Shown here piece by piece: positions 17,054 to 26,172 of a DNA stretch of 64,000 bases. The notes below the pieces were generated by a model that was not told where the DNA came from, did no database searches, and worked only from the letters and a program-made list of their open reading frames with translations. This stretch comes from Roseibium sp. (lineage in GTDB: Bacteria; Pseudomonadota; Alphaproteobacteria; Rhizobiales; Stappiaceae): assembly GCA_017643215.1 (NCBI GenBank), contig JAEPNV010000001.1, forward strand, positions 62,001 through 126,000, written 5' to 3'. The stretch's first letter is position 1; the number at the start of each line of letters is the position of its first letter. Both the position numbers and the translations under genes were made by a program.

Positions 17054-18052
17054 ATGACCGAGGCTCTCTTTGCGCATCTGGACCCGGCGCGGTATGACCG
17101 GCACAAATTGCATGCCGCGGACCGGGATTGGCCGGAAACGAACTGCTATCTCGATGTCTGGATCGAGGTGCTCCCGGCGCTGGGTCTTGCACCCGAAGCT
17201 GCGCTTGGGTCCTTGATCACTCAGGATTTTGAAGGCGATCAGTTCACCTTCTTCAAGGTGCCGCTGGAGGATCTCGAAGCGCTGTTCGGCCTACGGGTCA
17301 CCGAACTGGCGATTTACGATCGAGTGGAAACGCACGTTCTGGAACAGATCCGGCGCGGCCGTCTATCGCTCGTGGAGGTCGACAGCTTCTTTCTTCCCGA
17401 TACGCAAGGCGTCGGCTACCGGCAGGCACACGGCAAAACGACCATCGCCGTGAACCGCCTCGACATGGACAGCCGCAGCATGGAGTATTTCCACGGGCTG
17501 TCCTTGTACCGGCTCGACGGCGACGACTTCGATGGCGTTTTTCAACGCGGGAAATATGCCAGGGATTTGCCGTTCCTGCCCTACACCGAATTCGTGAAGG
17601 TCCCGCAGACGTGCCCGAACGCCTCTGAATTCGCCTCCAGTGCGCTCAATCTCTTGCGCGGACATATCGACCGGCGCCCCGCGCAAAACCCGGTCGCGGC
17701 ATTTGCCGAGGTGTTCCCGGATCAGGTCGCGGCGGTCGCCGAGCGGCCGTTCGACTTCTTCCATCTTTACGCCTTCAACACGCTCCGCCAGCTCGGCGCC
17801 AATTTCGAGCTCTTCTCGGCCCATCTTGATTGGCTGGCGGAACAGACCGGTGCGGAGTTCTCCAGGAGCGCGGAAGCATCGCGTGTGATCTCCACGACCT
17901 GCAAGACGGTCCAGTTCCAGCTCGCCCGCGCCGTCATGCGCAAGAAATTCGACAAGCTGGCGCCGGCGATGCAGCCGGCGGTCGAGGCGTGGGACGCCGT
18001 CGTTGAAAATCTGGAGCAAGCGCTCACGGGCCAGCGGCCGGCCGCGGCGTGA
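17054..18052 (+). CDS. DUF1839 protein, possible BtrH-like (amino)acyltransferase
   Basis: The 332-aa protein belongs to the DUF1839 family that accompanies amino acid:[carrier protein] ligases. Its N-terminal half resembles BtrH-type acyltransferases: NCYLDVWIEVLPALG with C31, then LSLVEVDSFFLP (D110, LP at 114-115) and YRQAHGKTTIAVN with H126, matching the Cys...vDxyyLP...H pattern. If so it would accept the aminoacyl group from the carrier protein and pass it to a further acceptor. The C-terminal half is helical with no recognised motif. It starts nine bases after the ligase and its TGA overlaps the GTG of the GH2 gene. Family membership is well supported; the enzymatic role is inferred. 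Confidence 0.82.
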   Translation: MTEALFAHLDPARYDRHKLHAADRDWPETNCYLDVWIEVLPALGLAPEAALGSLITQDFEGDQFTFFKVPLEDLEALFGLRVTELAIYDRVETHVLEQIRRGRLSLVEVDSFFLPDTQGVGYRQAHGKTTIAVNRLDMDSRSMEYFHGLSLYRLDGDDFDGVFQRGKYARDLPFLPYTEFVKVPQTCPNASEFASSALNLLRGHIDRRPAQNPVAAFAEVFPDQVAAVAERPFDFFHLYAFNTLRQLGANFELFSAHLDWLAEQTGAEFSRSAEASRVISTTCKTVQFQLARAVMRKKFDKLAPAMQPAVEAWDAVVENLEQALTGQRPAAA

Positions 18053-20568
18053 CCGCCATGGTTTGCGATGGTCCGGTTTTTTCCGCCTCCGGTGTAGAAT
18101 TGGCCCCAACTGAACGGGTCCTGTCCGCGGGTTGGCGGATGGCCGTGACCGAGCCCGATAGTTTCAAGGACAAGTTACCGGATACTGCCGCGTTGGACTG
18201 GGTACCGGCAGACGTGCCGGGCACGGCGGCCGCGGCGCTGACCGCTGCGGGCCGGTTCGACCCCGCTCATCCGGATCCGCTTCACGGCAAGGACATCTGG
18301 TACACCACCGAATTTTCCGTAGCCGAATCCGGCCCGCGCCGCCTGGTCTTTGCCGGTCTTGCAACGATCGCGGAAGTCTATCTCAACGGCGAGCGGATTC
18401 TGGACAGCGAGAACATGTTTTTGGCCCAGGAGGCGGATGTTTCCGTTCGGGACAAGAACCGGCTTGCCATCTGTTTCCGGTCCTTGGCACCACGCCTTGA
18501 TCAAAAAGGTCCCCGCGCACGTTGGCGGCCACAACTTGCGACCTCGCAGGGGCTTCGCCTGGTTCGCACGACGCTTTTGGGCCACATGCCGGGCTGGTGT
18601 CCGGAGATCCATGCGGTCGGCCCCTGGCGGCCGGTCACGCTGCATAGGCCGGACGCCCCGCGCCTGTCGGACCTGCGGATAAAAACCGGACTTGATGCGG
18701 ACGGCACTGGTTTTCTGCATGTCTCAGCAAGAATTCAAGGAAGTGAAATCGCACCGATTCTCCGATACGCCGGCCGGAAAGCGGACCTCAAACCACAGGG
18801 TGATGGACGCCACGCCGCCGAGCTGGCGCTTCCCGGTATTGTCCCATGGATGCCGCACACCCACGGAACGCCGCAGCTTTATGATCTTCACTTGGACTGG
18901 CAGGGGGACGTCTATGGCTTGGCCCGTGTCGGCTTCCGGCGGATCGAGATCGACCGGGGCCCAGACGGAAAAGGTTTTGGTCTTGTCGTCAACGGTACAC
19001 CGGTCTTCTGCCGGGGCGCCGTTTGGACAACGGCCGATCTGCTCGGCCTGTCGGGTTCGGCCGAGACTTACGCGCCGCTTTTAAAACGCGCCCGCGATGC
19101 CGGCATGAACATGCTGCGCATCGGCGGAACGATGACTTATGAGACCCGCGCCTTTTATGAGCTGTGTTCCGAACTCGGCATACTGGTCTGGCAGGATTTC
19201 CAGTTCGCCAACTACGACTATCCGGTCAAGGACGCGGGTTTTGTTCAGACCTTGACCGCCGAGGCCCGCCATCAGCTCAATCTTCTTCAGGGCCAACCGG
19301 CGCTGGGCGTTCTGTGCGGCGGGAGCGAAATTTATCAGCAAGGGGCCATGATGGGCCTGCCCGAAAGCCGCTGGAAAGGCCCCTTGACCACGGAGATCCT
19401 CGCCGGTGTCAGCGCGGATCTTCGGCCCGATGTGCCGTATGTCGAAAATGCCCCATGCGGCGGCGCGCTGCCGTTCTCCCCGAATGAAGGTGTGGCGCAC
19501 TATTATGGCGTTGGGGCCTATTTGCGCCCGCTTGAGGACGCGCGCCGGGCCGATGTCCGTTTTGCCGCCGAATGCCTGGCCTTCTCGCATGTTCCGGACA
19601 ACGAGACGCTGGAAAGCCATGTGTCCGGAAACCCCGGGCACGATCCGCGCTGGAAAGCCGCCATCCCGCGCGATCGCGGTGCCGGCTGGGATTTTGAGGA
19701 TGTGCGCGATTACTATCTGAAAACGCTTTTCGGCCTTGATCCCCTGGCGCTGCGGTATGGCGACCCGGACCGGTATCTGGATGTGTCGCGTGCGGTGACG
19801 TCCGACATCCTGGAAGCCACATATGCCGAGTGGCGCCGGGCGGGGTCCTCGTGTCTGGGTGCTCTGGTCTGGACCTTCCAGGATGTGATGCCAGGTGCCG
19901 GTTGGGGTGTGATCGATTCCCTCGGCCGCCCGAAGCCGGCCTACTATGCGCTCAAGCGGGCCTTCCGTCCGGTTCAGGTTGCATTGACCGACGAAGGCAC
20001 CAACGGGCTCTCAGTGCATGTGTCAAACGAGACCGCGACACCGCGAAACCTGGGTTTGTCGCTAACCTGCCTGCGCGCGGGTGCCGTCCCCGTCGTGTCC
20101 GGCAACAAGGACCTGGAACTTGCTCCCGGCCAGCACGTCGACATTTCCGCGACCGACCTCTTCGGAGCTTTTTTCGACACGACCTACGCCTATCGCTTTG
20201 GCCCACCCGCCCACGATGTGACGGTCGCGCGCCTTGCCGACGTAGAGTCGGGCGACATCGTCGCGGACACCTATCACTTCCCGCAAGGATTTTCTGACGC
20301 CCAACACCCGCTTGAGCTTGCAACGCATCTTGAAGAAGACGCGCCGGGATCATGGGTCCTGACGCTTTCGGCCGAGCGGACCTACCGGTTTGTCCAGATC
20401 GACGCGCCGGGCTTTTTAAGCTCGGACAATGGATTTACGCTGGCACCGGGTGCGCCCTGCCGCATCCGGCTGACACCTGCCGATACCCCGGGCGCGGAGA
20501 GCGCGCGTCCATCGCCGCTGTGCCGGATCCGGGCGTTGAACGGCGCCAACACGGTCTCCGTTTCGTAA
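18049..20568 (+). CDS. Glycoside hydrolase family 2 (beta-mannosidase-like), cytosolic
   Basis: The 839-aa protein has the GH2 layout: N-terminal jelly-roll (DIWYTTEFSVAE, VYLNGERILDS), an Ig-like domain, a TIM barrel (GVNG equivalent is FGLVVNGTPVFCRGAVW; NMLRIGGTMTYE) and a C-terminal domain. The acid/base glutamate is probably in LCGGSEIYQ, where families usually have GNNE, and the nucleophile in FAAECLAFSHVP, matching the SEFGxxSxP motif of beta-mannosidases. No signal peptide is seen, so it acts in the cytosol. The GTG start overlaps the DUF1839 stop; ATG 18058 is an alternative. It may process a glycosylated aminoacyl intermediate or recycle polysaccharide units. Confidence 0.83.
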   Translation: MTAMVCDGPVFSASGVELAPTERVLSAGWRMAVTEPDSFKDKLPDTAALDWVPADVPGTAAAALTAAGRFDPAHPDPLHGKDIWYTTEFSVAESGPRRLVFAGLATIAEVYLNGERILDSENMFLAQEADVSVRDKNRLAICFRSLAPRLDQKGPRARWRPQLATSQGLRLVRTTLLGHMPGWCPEIHAVGPWRPVTLHRPDAPRLSDLRIKTGLDADGTGFLHVSARIQGSEIAPILRYAGRKADLKPQGDGRHAAELALPGIVPWMPHTHGTPQLYDLHLDWQGDVYGLARVGFRRIEIDRGPDGKGFGLVVNGTPVFCRGAVWTTADLLGLSGSAETYAPLLKRARDAGMNMLRIGGTMTYETRAFYELCSELGILVWQDFQFANYDYPVKDAGFVQTLTAEARHQLNLLQGQPALGVLCGGSEIYQQGAMMGLPESRWKGPLTTEILAGVSADLRPDVPYVENAPCGGALPFSPNEGVAHYYGVGAYLRPLEDARRADVRFAAECLAFSHVPDNETLESHVSGNPGHDPRWKAAIPRDRGAGWDFEDVRDYYLKTLFGLDPLALRYGDPDRYLDVSRAVTSDILEATYAEWRRAGSSCLGALVWTFQDVMPGAGWGVIDSLGRPKPAYYALKRAFRPVQVALTDEGTNGLSVHVSNETATPRNLGLSLTCLRAGAVPVVSGNKDLELAPGQHVDISATDLFGAFFDTTYAYRFGPPAHDVTVARLADVESGDIVADTYHFPQGFSDAQHPLELATHLEEDAPGSWVLTLSAERTYRFVQIDAPGFLSSDNGFTLAPGAPCRIRLTPADTPGAESARPSPLCRIRALNGANTVSVS

Positions 20569-20610
20569 CCTTCAGCCGGATGATCGGCATCTCGGGCGCA
20601 AATCAGCGTC

Positions 20611-22377
20611 TCAAGCCGACAGGCGCTGATCAGCCGGTAGGGCCGCGATTTCGCGCAGTTTAGCGCGCAGCGCGGCCCGGGCGTCATCTGGTGTGAGATT
20701 GTGATCGGCGTCTGGAAGCCGGGTCAGCGTCACGTTTGGATAGGCCTTGAGGCCCGACAGGGTCTTACCGAAATAGAGCCCGAGCTGTTCCAGGCTTTCA
20801 TCGCCTTCGCTGCACAAGAAATGGACTTGGACATTGCGCGCGCGAAGGGCGTTGAACATCGCATGGCATTCGGCCCGGAACCGGGCGTATTTGGAGATCC
20901 CGCACAGGACTGGCGCCAACGCGTGCGAAGCCCTGGTGACCGCGTGAATGGAGAGGCCGCGCAGGACACCGCGCAGATCGATCTGGCCCGCGAACAAGCG
21001 GCGAACCGTTCGGGGATCCGCAAGGCGTTTTTTATAGTCGCCCATGGAGCGCGGACCCATGCGGGACGCGTCGGTCAGGCTCTCCTCAGGGTCCCAGATC
21101 AAGCGCACTTGATTGCATAAGAGCAATTGCGAAATCCGGGGATCGCGATAACCGGCATGAAAGGCGCTGTAGGCGCCGCTGCACCGGCCGACAAGTGTGA
21201 TCGGCCCGTCGAACCGCTTCGTGATTTCATCCAAAACGCGGCTGATATCCGAAATTGCTCCGTCGGTATAAAGGACCTGGTCCGGCGCGCCGGACGTCGG
21301 CGCGCTGTCGCCGATATTGGCAAGATCCAACCGCAAGGACACCGCCCCAACCCTCGCCAGATCCCGCGCGGCGTCGACCCAGGCCCGGCCCCACCCGACA
21401 TGATGGTCATAACCGGCGTTGAGAAACACGACGACCGGCGCGGATGGACAGACCCGGACCGGCTCACACACGACACCGTAAAGCCCGGGCGGTTTCCCAA
21501 CAAAGACCGCCTGTTCGGTAAAGCCGGGCGCGGCGAGACGATCGGGGTTGGGCGTGGCAGCGGTCCGCTTATTTTGCGCGGGCATTTCCGTTGCGTGTAA
21601 CTCGCACCAGTTGACGATGGTCTCAACGGCCGCCACCGGAACACGCGAGGAGGTTGGGTCCTCCATCAAGGTGTCGTAGCCGAGAAAGGGTTGGCGTGTG
21701 ACCTCATGGCCGTCGCCCGCAAGGTGTTCGGCAAAGCCGCCATCGGAGGCGGACGATGCCCTCTCCAGCACCAGCGCGGGGAATTTGCGGGCATGTGGTT
21801 GGTTATCGAGACGGATCGATTTGAAATCGTCCGCCAGTGCTGTGCTGAGTGCAAATCCGGCGATGGTGAGACGGTCCGTTGGAAGACTATCGGCCGGCAG
21901 TCCGAGGCCCTCGACGATCATTTTAGACCGCAGCGCGGTTTCACGCAGGTAGCGCCGGCCATTGGTGACCGGCGCGGCGTAGATCATCCCGGCCACATCC
22001 GAGCGCTCTGCCGCGACGAGATGCGCTGGGATCGCGCCCGCGCCCATCCCGCAGAGGAGGATCTGGCCGCATCCGGTTTCGCGGCGCAACCGATCTGCGG
22101 CGGCAAGGGCGGCATTGCGCCAATCGGCGAGACATTCGCCCTCCGGTAGATCCAGTGAATCGCCGGTCCCGGGATAGTCGAAGCGAAGGGTGGCCAGTCC
22201 GGCCCGTGTCAGGCTTTCGGCGAGAACCCGGTAGAACTTCCGGCTGCACAGCTCGTCAAATCCCCACGGCCGCAGCAACAAAACCGCGCAGTCCTTTTGC
22301 GCATCCTGATCCGCAAGCGTCAGGACACCTTGGCAGCGGTCAAAGGCAACGGGGTATGAGCGGACGGGCGTGTTCAT
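20611..22377 (-). CDS. Tandem alpha/beta-hydrolase-fold protein with atypical nucleophile elbows
   Basis: The 588-aa protein contains two alpha/beta-hydrolase domains in series (residues about 1-265 and 285-588). The first has FDYPGTGDS and an elbow GMGAG (110-114) in which the serine is replaced by glycine; its histidine would be in GDGHEV. The second has DLANIGDSAP, an elbow GRCSG (397-401) with Cys399 at the nucleophile position, and a terminal histidine in DADHNLT. The protein is probably an acyl- or aminoacyl-transferase or thioesterase-like enzyme of polysaccharide modification. ATG 22377 overlaps the stop of the upstream wzx-like gene (ATGA); the longer open frame upstream overlaps that gene and is rejected. 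Confidence 0.8.
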   Translation of the reverse strand: MNTPVRSYPVAFDRCQGVLTLADQDAQKDCAVLLLRPWGFDELCSRKFYRVLAESLTRAGLATLRFDYPGTGDSLDLPEGECLADWRNAALAAADRLRRETGCGQILLCGMGAGAIPAHLVAAERSDVAGMIYAAPVTNGRRYLRETALRSKMIVEGLGLPADSLPTDRLTIAGFALSTALADDFKSIRLDNQPHARKFPALVLERASSASDGGFAEHLAGDGHEVTRQPFLGYDTLMEDPTSSRVPVAAVETIVNWCELHATEMPAQNKRTAATPNPDRLAAPGFTEQAVFVGKPPGLYGVVCEPVRVCPSAPVVVFLNAGYDHHVGWGRAWVDAARDLARVGAVSLRLDLANIGDSAPTSGAPDQVLYTDGAISDISRVLDEITKRFDGPITLVGRCSGAYSAFHAGYRDPRISQLLLCNQVRLIWDPEESLTDASRMGPRSMGDYKKRLADPRTVRRLFAGQIDLRGVLRGLSIHAVTRASHALAPVLCGISKYARFRAECHAMFNALRARNVQVHFLCSEGDESLEQLGLYFGKTLSGLKAYPNVTLTRLPDADHNLTPDDARAALRAKLREIAALPADQRLSA

Positions 22378-23891
22378 GCCTGGCGGGCTCCGCGACCTGG
22401 AACCAGCAGCATGAGAAACGATGTGCCAAACCGCGCCAACCGGTTCGGCAAAACGCTTGGCAGATTGTCGGCCAGCGCTTGAACGTCCTCTTTCGGAATG
22501 CAGTGAAACAGCCGCAAAGCCGAGAAATAAGCCAGCGCGCCGGCGGTAACGGCAAGAACAAGGCCGGTCATTCCATATACGGATTGAAGCACCGCGAACG
22601 CGCATGCCGCGCATAGAAGACCGCTCAGACCGATCTTGGCGAGCTCTAACAGATTGAGCCGGATATCAAGCCGCAGCCAGCAGAAGGCGACCAGCCATGT
22701 CAGCCAAATGCCGTGGATCGCGAACCGGACCCAGGCCGCGCCAAGCCCGCCCGAGTGGGGGACGGCCAGCGCCAGCGCGCAAATCGACAATGCAGCGACC
22801 ACCGGCGTTGAATAGAGGTAGAAGTCGGACCGCTCCCGCGCGCCGATGGTCAGCGCGGGGACCAGCGACAGGGCGGTCGTGAACGCCGACGCCACGACCA
22901 CCGCCGCCATGGCAACCGCGGGCGTGAATTCATTGCCGAACAGAAGCGGCAGCAGAACGGGCATGATCGCCGCGCCGCCAAAGCACACCGGAACGATCAA
23001 AATCGTAAGCCAGCGCATCACCCGCTGATAGGTCTGGTTGATGCGGGCCACATCCCGGTTGTCGTGATGCCGGCCGATATGGGGCGTCAGGGCGGCGACC
23101 ATTTGCGTCGGCAGTTGCACGACAAGGCCGGCCAGCGTCAGCCCCGCGGCGTAGTAACCGATCTCGGTGGTCGAAAAATAGAGGCCGATGAACAGGATCT
23201 CGATCCGGCCCCACACCAGCAGACCGACAACGTCGGAAAACCAGTCGTTGCGGCCGTGGGCGCGCATCTTGTCCTGAACATACGTTCCCGGTTCCGGCCG
23301 CTTTCGAATGTAGTGGAGCAATCGAAACGCCTGCGGCACGTGCCGGACGACATAGCCGGCCAGTGCTCCCACGATGCCGAAAAAATACGCGCCGACGATG
23401 ATCAGCGGCACCTGGATGAGACAGCCGTAAAACGCAAGCCGTGTGGTTTCGTCAAATCGGTTGAGACCGCGCGCGGCAGCTTCTGCCACCGCCGCAAGGC
23501 CATAGGCGATGAACAGGAAGATGATCATCGCCCATACGCCGGGCGAGTACTCGGACAACGCGCCGTTTTGCATCGTCCAGGCGACATAGCCGATAAGCGC
23601 CAAGGTGGTCAGCGCGAAGGGCACGGCAAATCGCTTCAACACCGCGCGGGCCAATCCGCCGCCCGGATTGCCCGGGCAGTCATAGGTCGGCATGTAGCGC
23701 GTCAAAATGGCCGGAACGCCCAGATTGGCGACCGTGGAGGCGGTCATGGCGACCCACAAACCGAAGGCCACGGTTCCGGTGCCTTCCGCGCCGAGCAGGC
23801 GCGCTACGATGACGCTGCTCAAAAACCCGAAGACAAGGGACACCATCCCGGCCAGGGTGCTGAAAGCGGAAGCGGAAATGAAACTGGCCAT
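22374..23891 (-). CDS. Oligosaccharide flippase (Wzx/polysaccharide transport family)
   Basis: The 505-aa protein has about 12-14 transmembrane segments spread over its whole length and the N-terminal motif AGMVSLVFGFLSSVIVARLLGAEGTG common to Wzx/RfbX flippases (shown here only to name it: LGAEGTG near residue 34). Flippases move undecaprenyl-linked repeat units across the inner membrane. It lies between a tandem hydrolase and a GT2 gene in the exopolysaccharide locus, and its stop overlaps the next start. The presence of Wzx, Wzy-like and Wzz-like proteins points to a Wzx/Wzy-dependent pathway. Confidence 0.9.
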   Translation of the reverse strand: MASFISASAFSTLAGMVSLVFGFLSSVIVARLLGAEGTGTVAFGLWVAMTASTVANLGVPAILTRYMPTYDCPGNPGGGLARAVLKRFAVPFALTTLALIGYVAWTMQNGALSEYSPGVWAMIIFLFIAYGLAAVAEAAARGLNRFDETTRLAFYGCLIQVPLIIVGAYFFGIVGALAGYVVRHVPQAFRLLHYIRKRPEPGTYVQDKMRAHGRNDWFSDVVGLLVWGRIEILFIGLYFSTTEIGYYAAGLTLAGLVVQLPTQMVAALTPHIGRHHDNRDVARINQTYQRVMRWLTILIVPVCFGGAAIMPVLLPLLFGNEFTPAVAMAAVVVASAFTTALSLVPALTIGARERSDFYLYSTPVVAALSICALALAVPHSGGLGAAWVRFAIHGIWLTWLVAFCWLRLDIRLNLLELAKIGLSGLLCAACAFAVLQSVYGMTGLVLAVTAGALAYFSALRLFHCIPKEDVQALADNLPSVLPNRLARFGTSFLMLLVPGRGARQA

Positions 23892-23948
23892 AGGGTGTTG
23901 CCGGAAATGCTGGAGCGCCGGACGGCTTAGAAGTCCGCCTGATGAATG

Positions 23949-24929
23949 TTAGGTGGAACCGTTTTCGATTGGCTTAACGGCAAGCGCGGAGCGTCCCGCG
24001 CGCTTGGGCGCGAAACCGAACAGTTTTTCCGCGATCCGCCGCCGGACGCCCGGTTCGCTCAACACCAATCGTCCCATTGCCAGAATGTCGCGTTTGGCCC
24101 GCGCGCGGTGGAACGCGGCAATCGGCGCCATTTCTTTCATCAGGGAAAGGCGAGCTTCGAACGCGGAAGTCTCTTTGTCGCTGAGGCAGGACCGCATGTC
24201 CGCCAGCATCTCGGTCAGCGCTTTGTAAAGTGGGCCGGTGTCGGCTGTGCTGCGCGAGTGGGGCGAAGCTTCCCGGCTGACAGCGCCGACCGGCATGGCA
24301 TAAACATAAAGGGCCTGGTCGACAAACAGCGCCCGGCCGCCATGGCGCAGGATATCCAGATTGAGAAGAAGGTCTTCGCCGACCCGCACATCCTCCCGGT
24401 ATCGGATGGAATGTGTTTCCAGAAAGCGCTTGCGCACCAGCGGCTGCAGGTAGCCGAAGTCGTGCTCGGCTTCGGTCTTGGGTGCCAGAAAATCGATCAA
24501 GTTGAGTGTGCGGTCGCCGAGGCCCTGATAGATCGGTCCGGTTTCGGCATCGGCCGCAACATCAAAGCCGAGGATATTGTCGGCGATGAAGTCTGCTTCG
24601 GACGCGTGATTCAGCAGAACCTCGATCCGGTTTGCCTGCCAAAGGTCATCGGAATCAAGCAATCCGATCCATTCGCCGCGAGCGGCTTGAAACCCGGCAT
24701 TGCGGGCCGCTGACGGCCCCTTGTTGGCAGAAAAGCGGATCAGGTGGACCCGATCGTCCCGGGCATACGTTTCGGCGACACGGTCGGCCGTTCCATCGCT
24801 TGACCCGTCATCCACGACGACTGCCTCGACCGGATATCCGCGCTGGCCAAGAACGCTTTCAACGGCGTCAATCACGCAGTCCTTGGTGTTGAAACACGGA
24901 ATGACCGCGGAAACGACAGGCAGTGCCAT
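23949..24929 (-). CDS. GT2-family glycosyltransferase
   Basis: The 326-aa protein has a GT-A domain: VSAVIPCFNTKDCV at the N terminus, VVVDDGSSDGTAD for nucleotide binding, and LLDSDDLW carrying the DxD metal site. It adds a sugar to the growing repeat unit on the cytoplasmic face. ATG 24929 was chosen because the GT-A fold begins there; the frame is open for 30 more residues but that extension overlaps the leader of the divergent gene. It is transcribed toward wzx with a 57-base gap. Confidence 0.9.
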   Translation of the reverse strand: MALPVVSAVIPCFNTKDCVIDAVESVLGQRGYPVEAVVVDDGSSDGTADRVAETYARDDRVHLIRFSANKGPSAARNAGFQAARGEWIGLLDSDDLWQANRIEVLLNHASEADFIADNILGFDVAADAETGPIYQGLGDRTLNLIDFLAPKTEAEHDFGYLQPLVRKRFLETHSIRYREDVRVGEDLLLNLDILRHGGRALFVDQALYVYAMPVGAVSREASPHSRSTADTGPLYKALTEMLADMRSCLSDKETSAFEARLSLMKEMAPIAAFHRARAKRDILAMGRLVLSEPGVRRRIAEKLFGFAPKRAGRSALAVKPIENGST

Positions 24930-25041
24930 GCTGCTCACTCTTAACTGGAGACACTGCCGGCATTTAAGGAAATATTTCTTTCGTTTCCGTATATCCGACC
25001 ATGTACCAAAGGAGAACAAACCGGAGACGCGCCTGGGTTAC

Positions 25042-26157
25042 ATGACATATGCTCTCACCAACATGCGCCGCGTTCTGCGGGAACTGCGGCAGGAACGGCC
25101 CGCGGATGTGCCCGCGCGGCTGTGGCGCTATGCCAAACCCAAGCTTGATGTGCTCGGCGAGGAGGTTCTTTACCGGGCCCGGCTGATGGGGCCGCTGGCT
25201 GCTCGTTATCGGGGGCCTGGCATCGCGCTCATGTTTCATGAGATTCAAAGCAACGTCGACGATGAGCTCAGGACCGGGTGCAGCGCCGGCCATTTGCGCC
25301 AGGTGATCCATGCCGTGCGCGCCGCAGGGCGCGACATCGTGACCCCGGATGAAGCGCTGCGCCGTCTCGGGGATCGGCAAAGCGCGCCCTTCGCGCTTCT
25401 GACCTTTGACGATGCCTATGCCGACAACCGGCTGAACGCCCTTCCTGTCCTGCAGGAATTGGACGTCCCGATGACTCTGTTCGTGCCGACCGGCATGATC
25501 ACGCGGGAGATCGACGCCTGGTGGCTGGTGTTGCGCGCGGCACTTCGGTCGCGGTCCGAGATCGCGCTCCCCCCGATGGAGCGGACATTTCAGTGCCCGG
25601 ATCTTGCTAGCAAGACGGCTGCCCTGCGCCAGATCACGGCCTGGGTCGGCACCGACCAGGCACGGGCGGAAAGCCTGTCCGAAACGCTCGGCCCGTTAGT
25701 TTCCGATCCGGCGTCACTCGTGGCGCGCTACGCCATGGACGCGAAGGATTTGACACAATTCGCGCAGCATCCGCTGGTCACGATTGGCGCTCATACAAAA
25801 ACGCACCGGTTCTTGTCGCAATTAAGCGACGGCGAGGTCTTGGCCGAATTCACCTCCAACAAAAACTATCTGGAAGCGCTTTTGGGGCAGCCGGTCGAGG
25901 TATTGGCCTATCCCTACGGCACGCCGGGCGCTTGCGGTGAGCGTGAAGCCCGGTTGGCGCGTGAGGCCGGGTTCAAGGCGGCCTTTACGACGCGCCCGGG
26001 TCACTTGTTTCCGGATCACCTGAAAACACCGCATCTCTTGCCGCGGATCGACATTGGATACACACCGCAGCGCAGGTCGGCCCTGTTCAGCCGCCTGTCA
26101 GGTTTTCAACGGGCGATGACGACCCGGTGGGGAGCGCCGGTGGCTGTCCTGGATTGA
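25042..26157 (+). CDS. Polysaccharide deacetylase (NodB-homology, CE4)
   Basis: The 371-aa protein has the NodB motifs: LLTFDDAYADN (catalytic and metal Asp), TIGAHTKTHRFL (the HxxxH metal site) and LAYPYGTPG. CE4 enzymes remove N-acetyl groups from sugars or act on related carbohydrate esters. There is no signal peptide, so it may act on the lipid-linked repeat unit in the cytoplasm; many EPS-locus members lack an obvious signal. ATG 25042 is used; the ATG at 25063 is also possible and the long upstream open frame overlaps the GT2 gene on the other strand. Confidence 0.87.
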   Translation: MTYALTNMRRVLRELRQERPADVPARLWRYAKPKLDVLGEEVLYRARLMGPLAARYRGPGIALMFHEIQSNVDDELRTGCSAGHLRQVIHAVRAAGRDIVTPDEALRRLGDRQSAPFALLTFDDAYADNRLNALPVLQELDVPMTLFVPTGMITREIDAWWLVLRAALRSRSEIALPPMERTFQCPDLASKTAALRQITAWVGTDQARAESLSETLGPLVSDPASLVARYAMDAKDLTQFAQHPLVTIGAHTKTHRFLSQLSDGEVLAEFTSNKNYLEALLGQPVEVLAYPYGTPGACGEREARLAREAGFKAAFTTRPGHLFPDHLKTPHLLPRIDIGYTPQRRSALFSRLSGFQRAMTTRWGAPVAVLD

Positions 26158-26172
26158 CCGCGCCGCCCCGGT

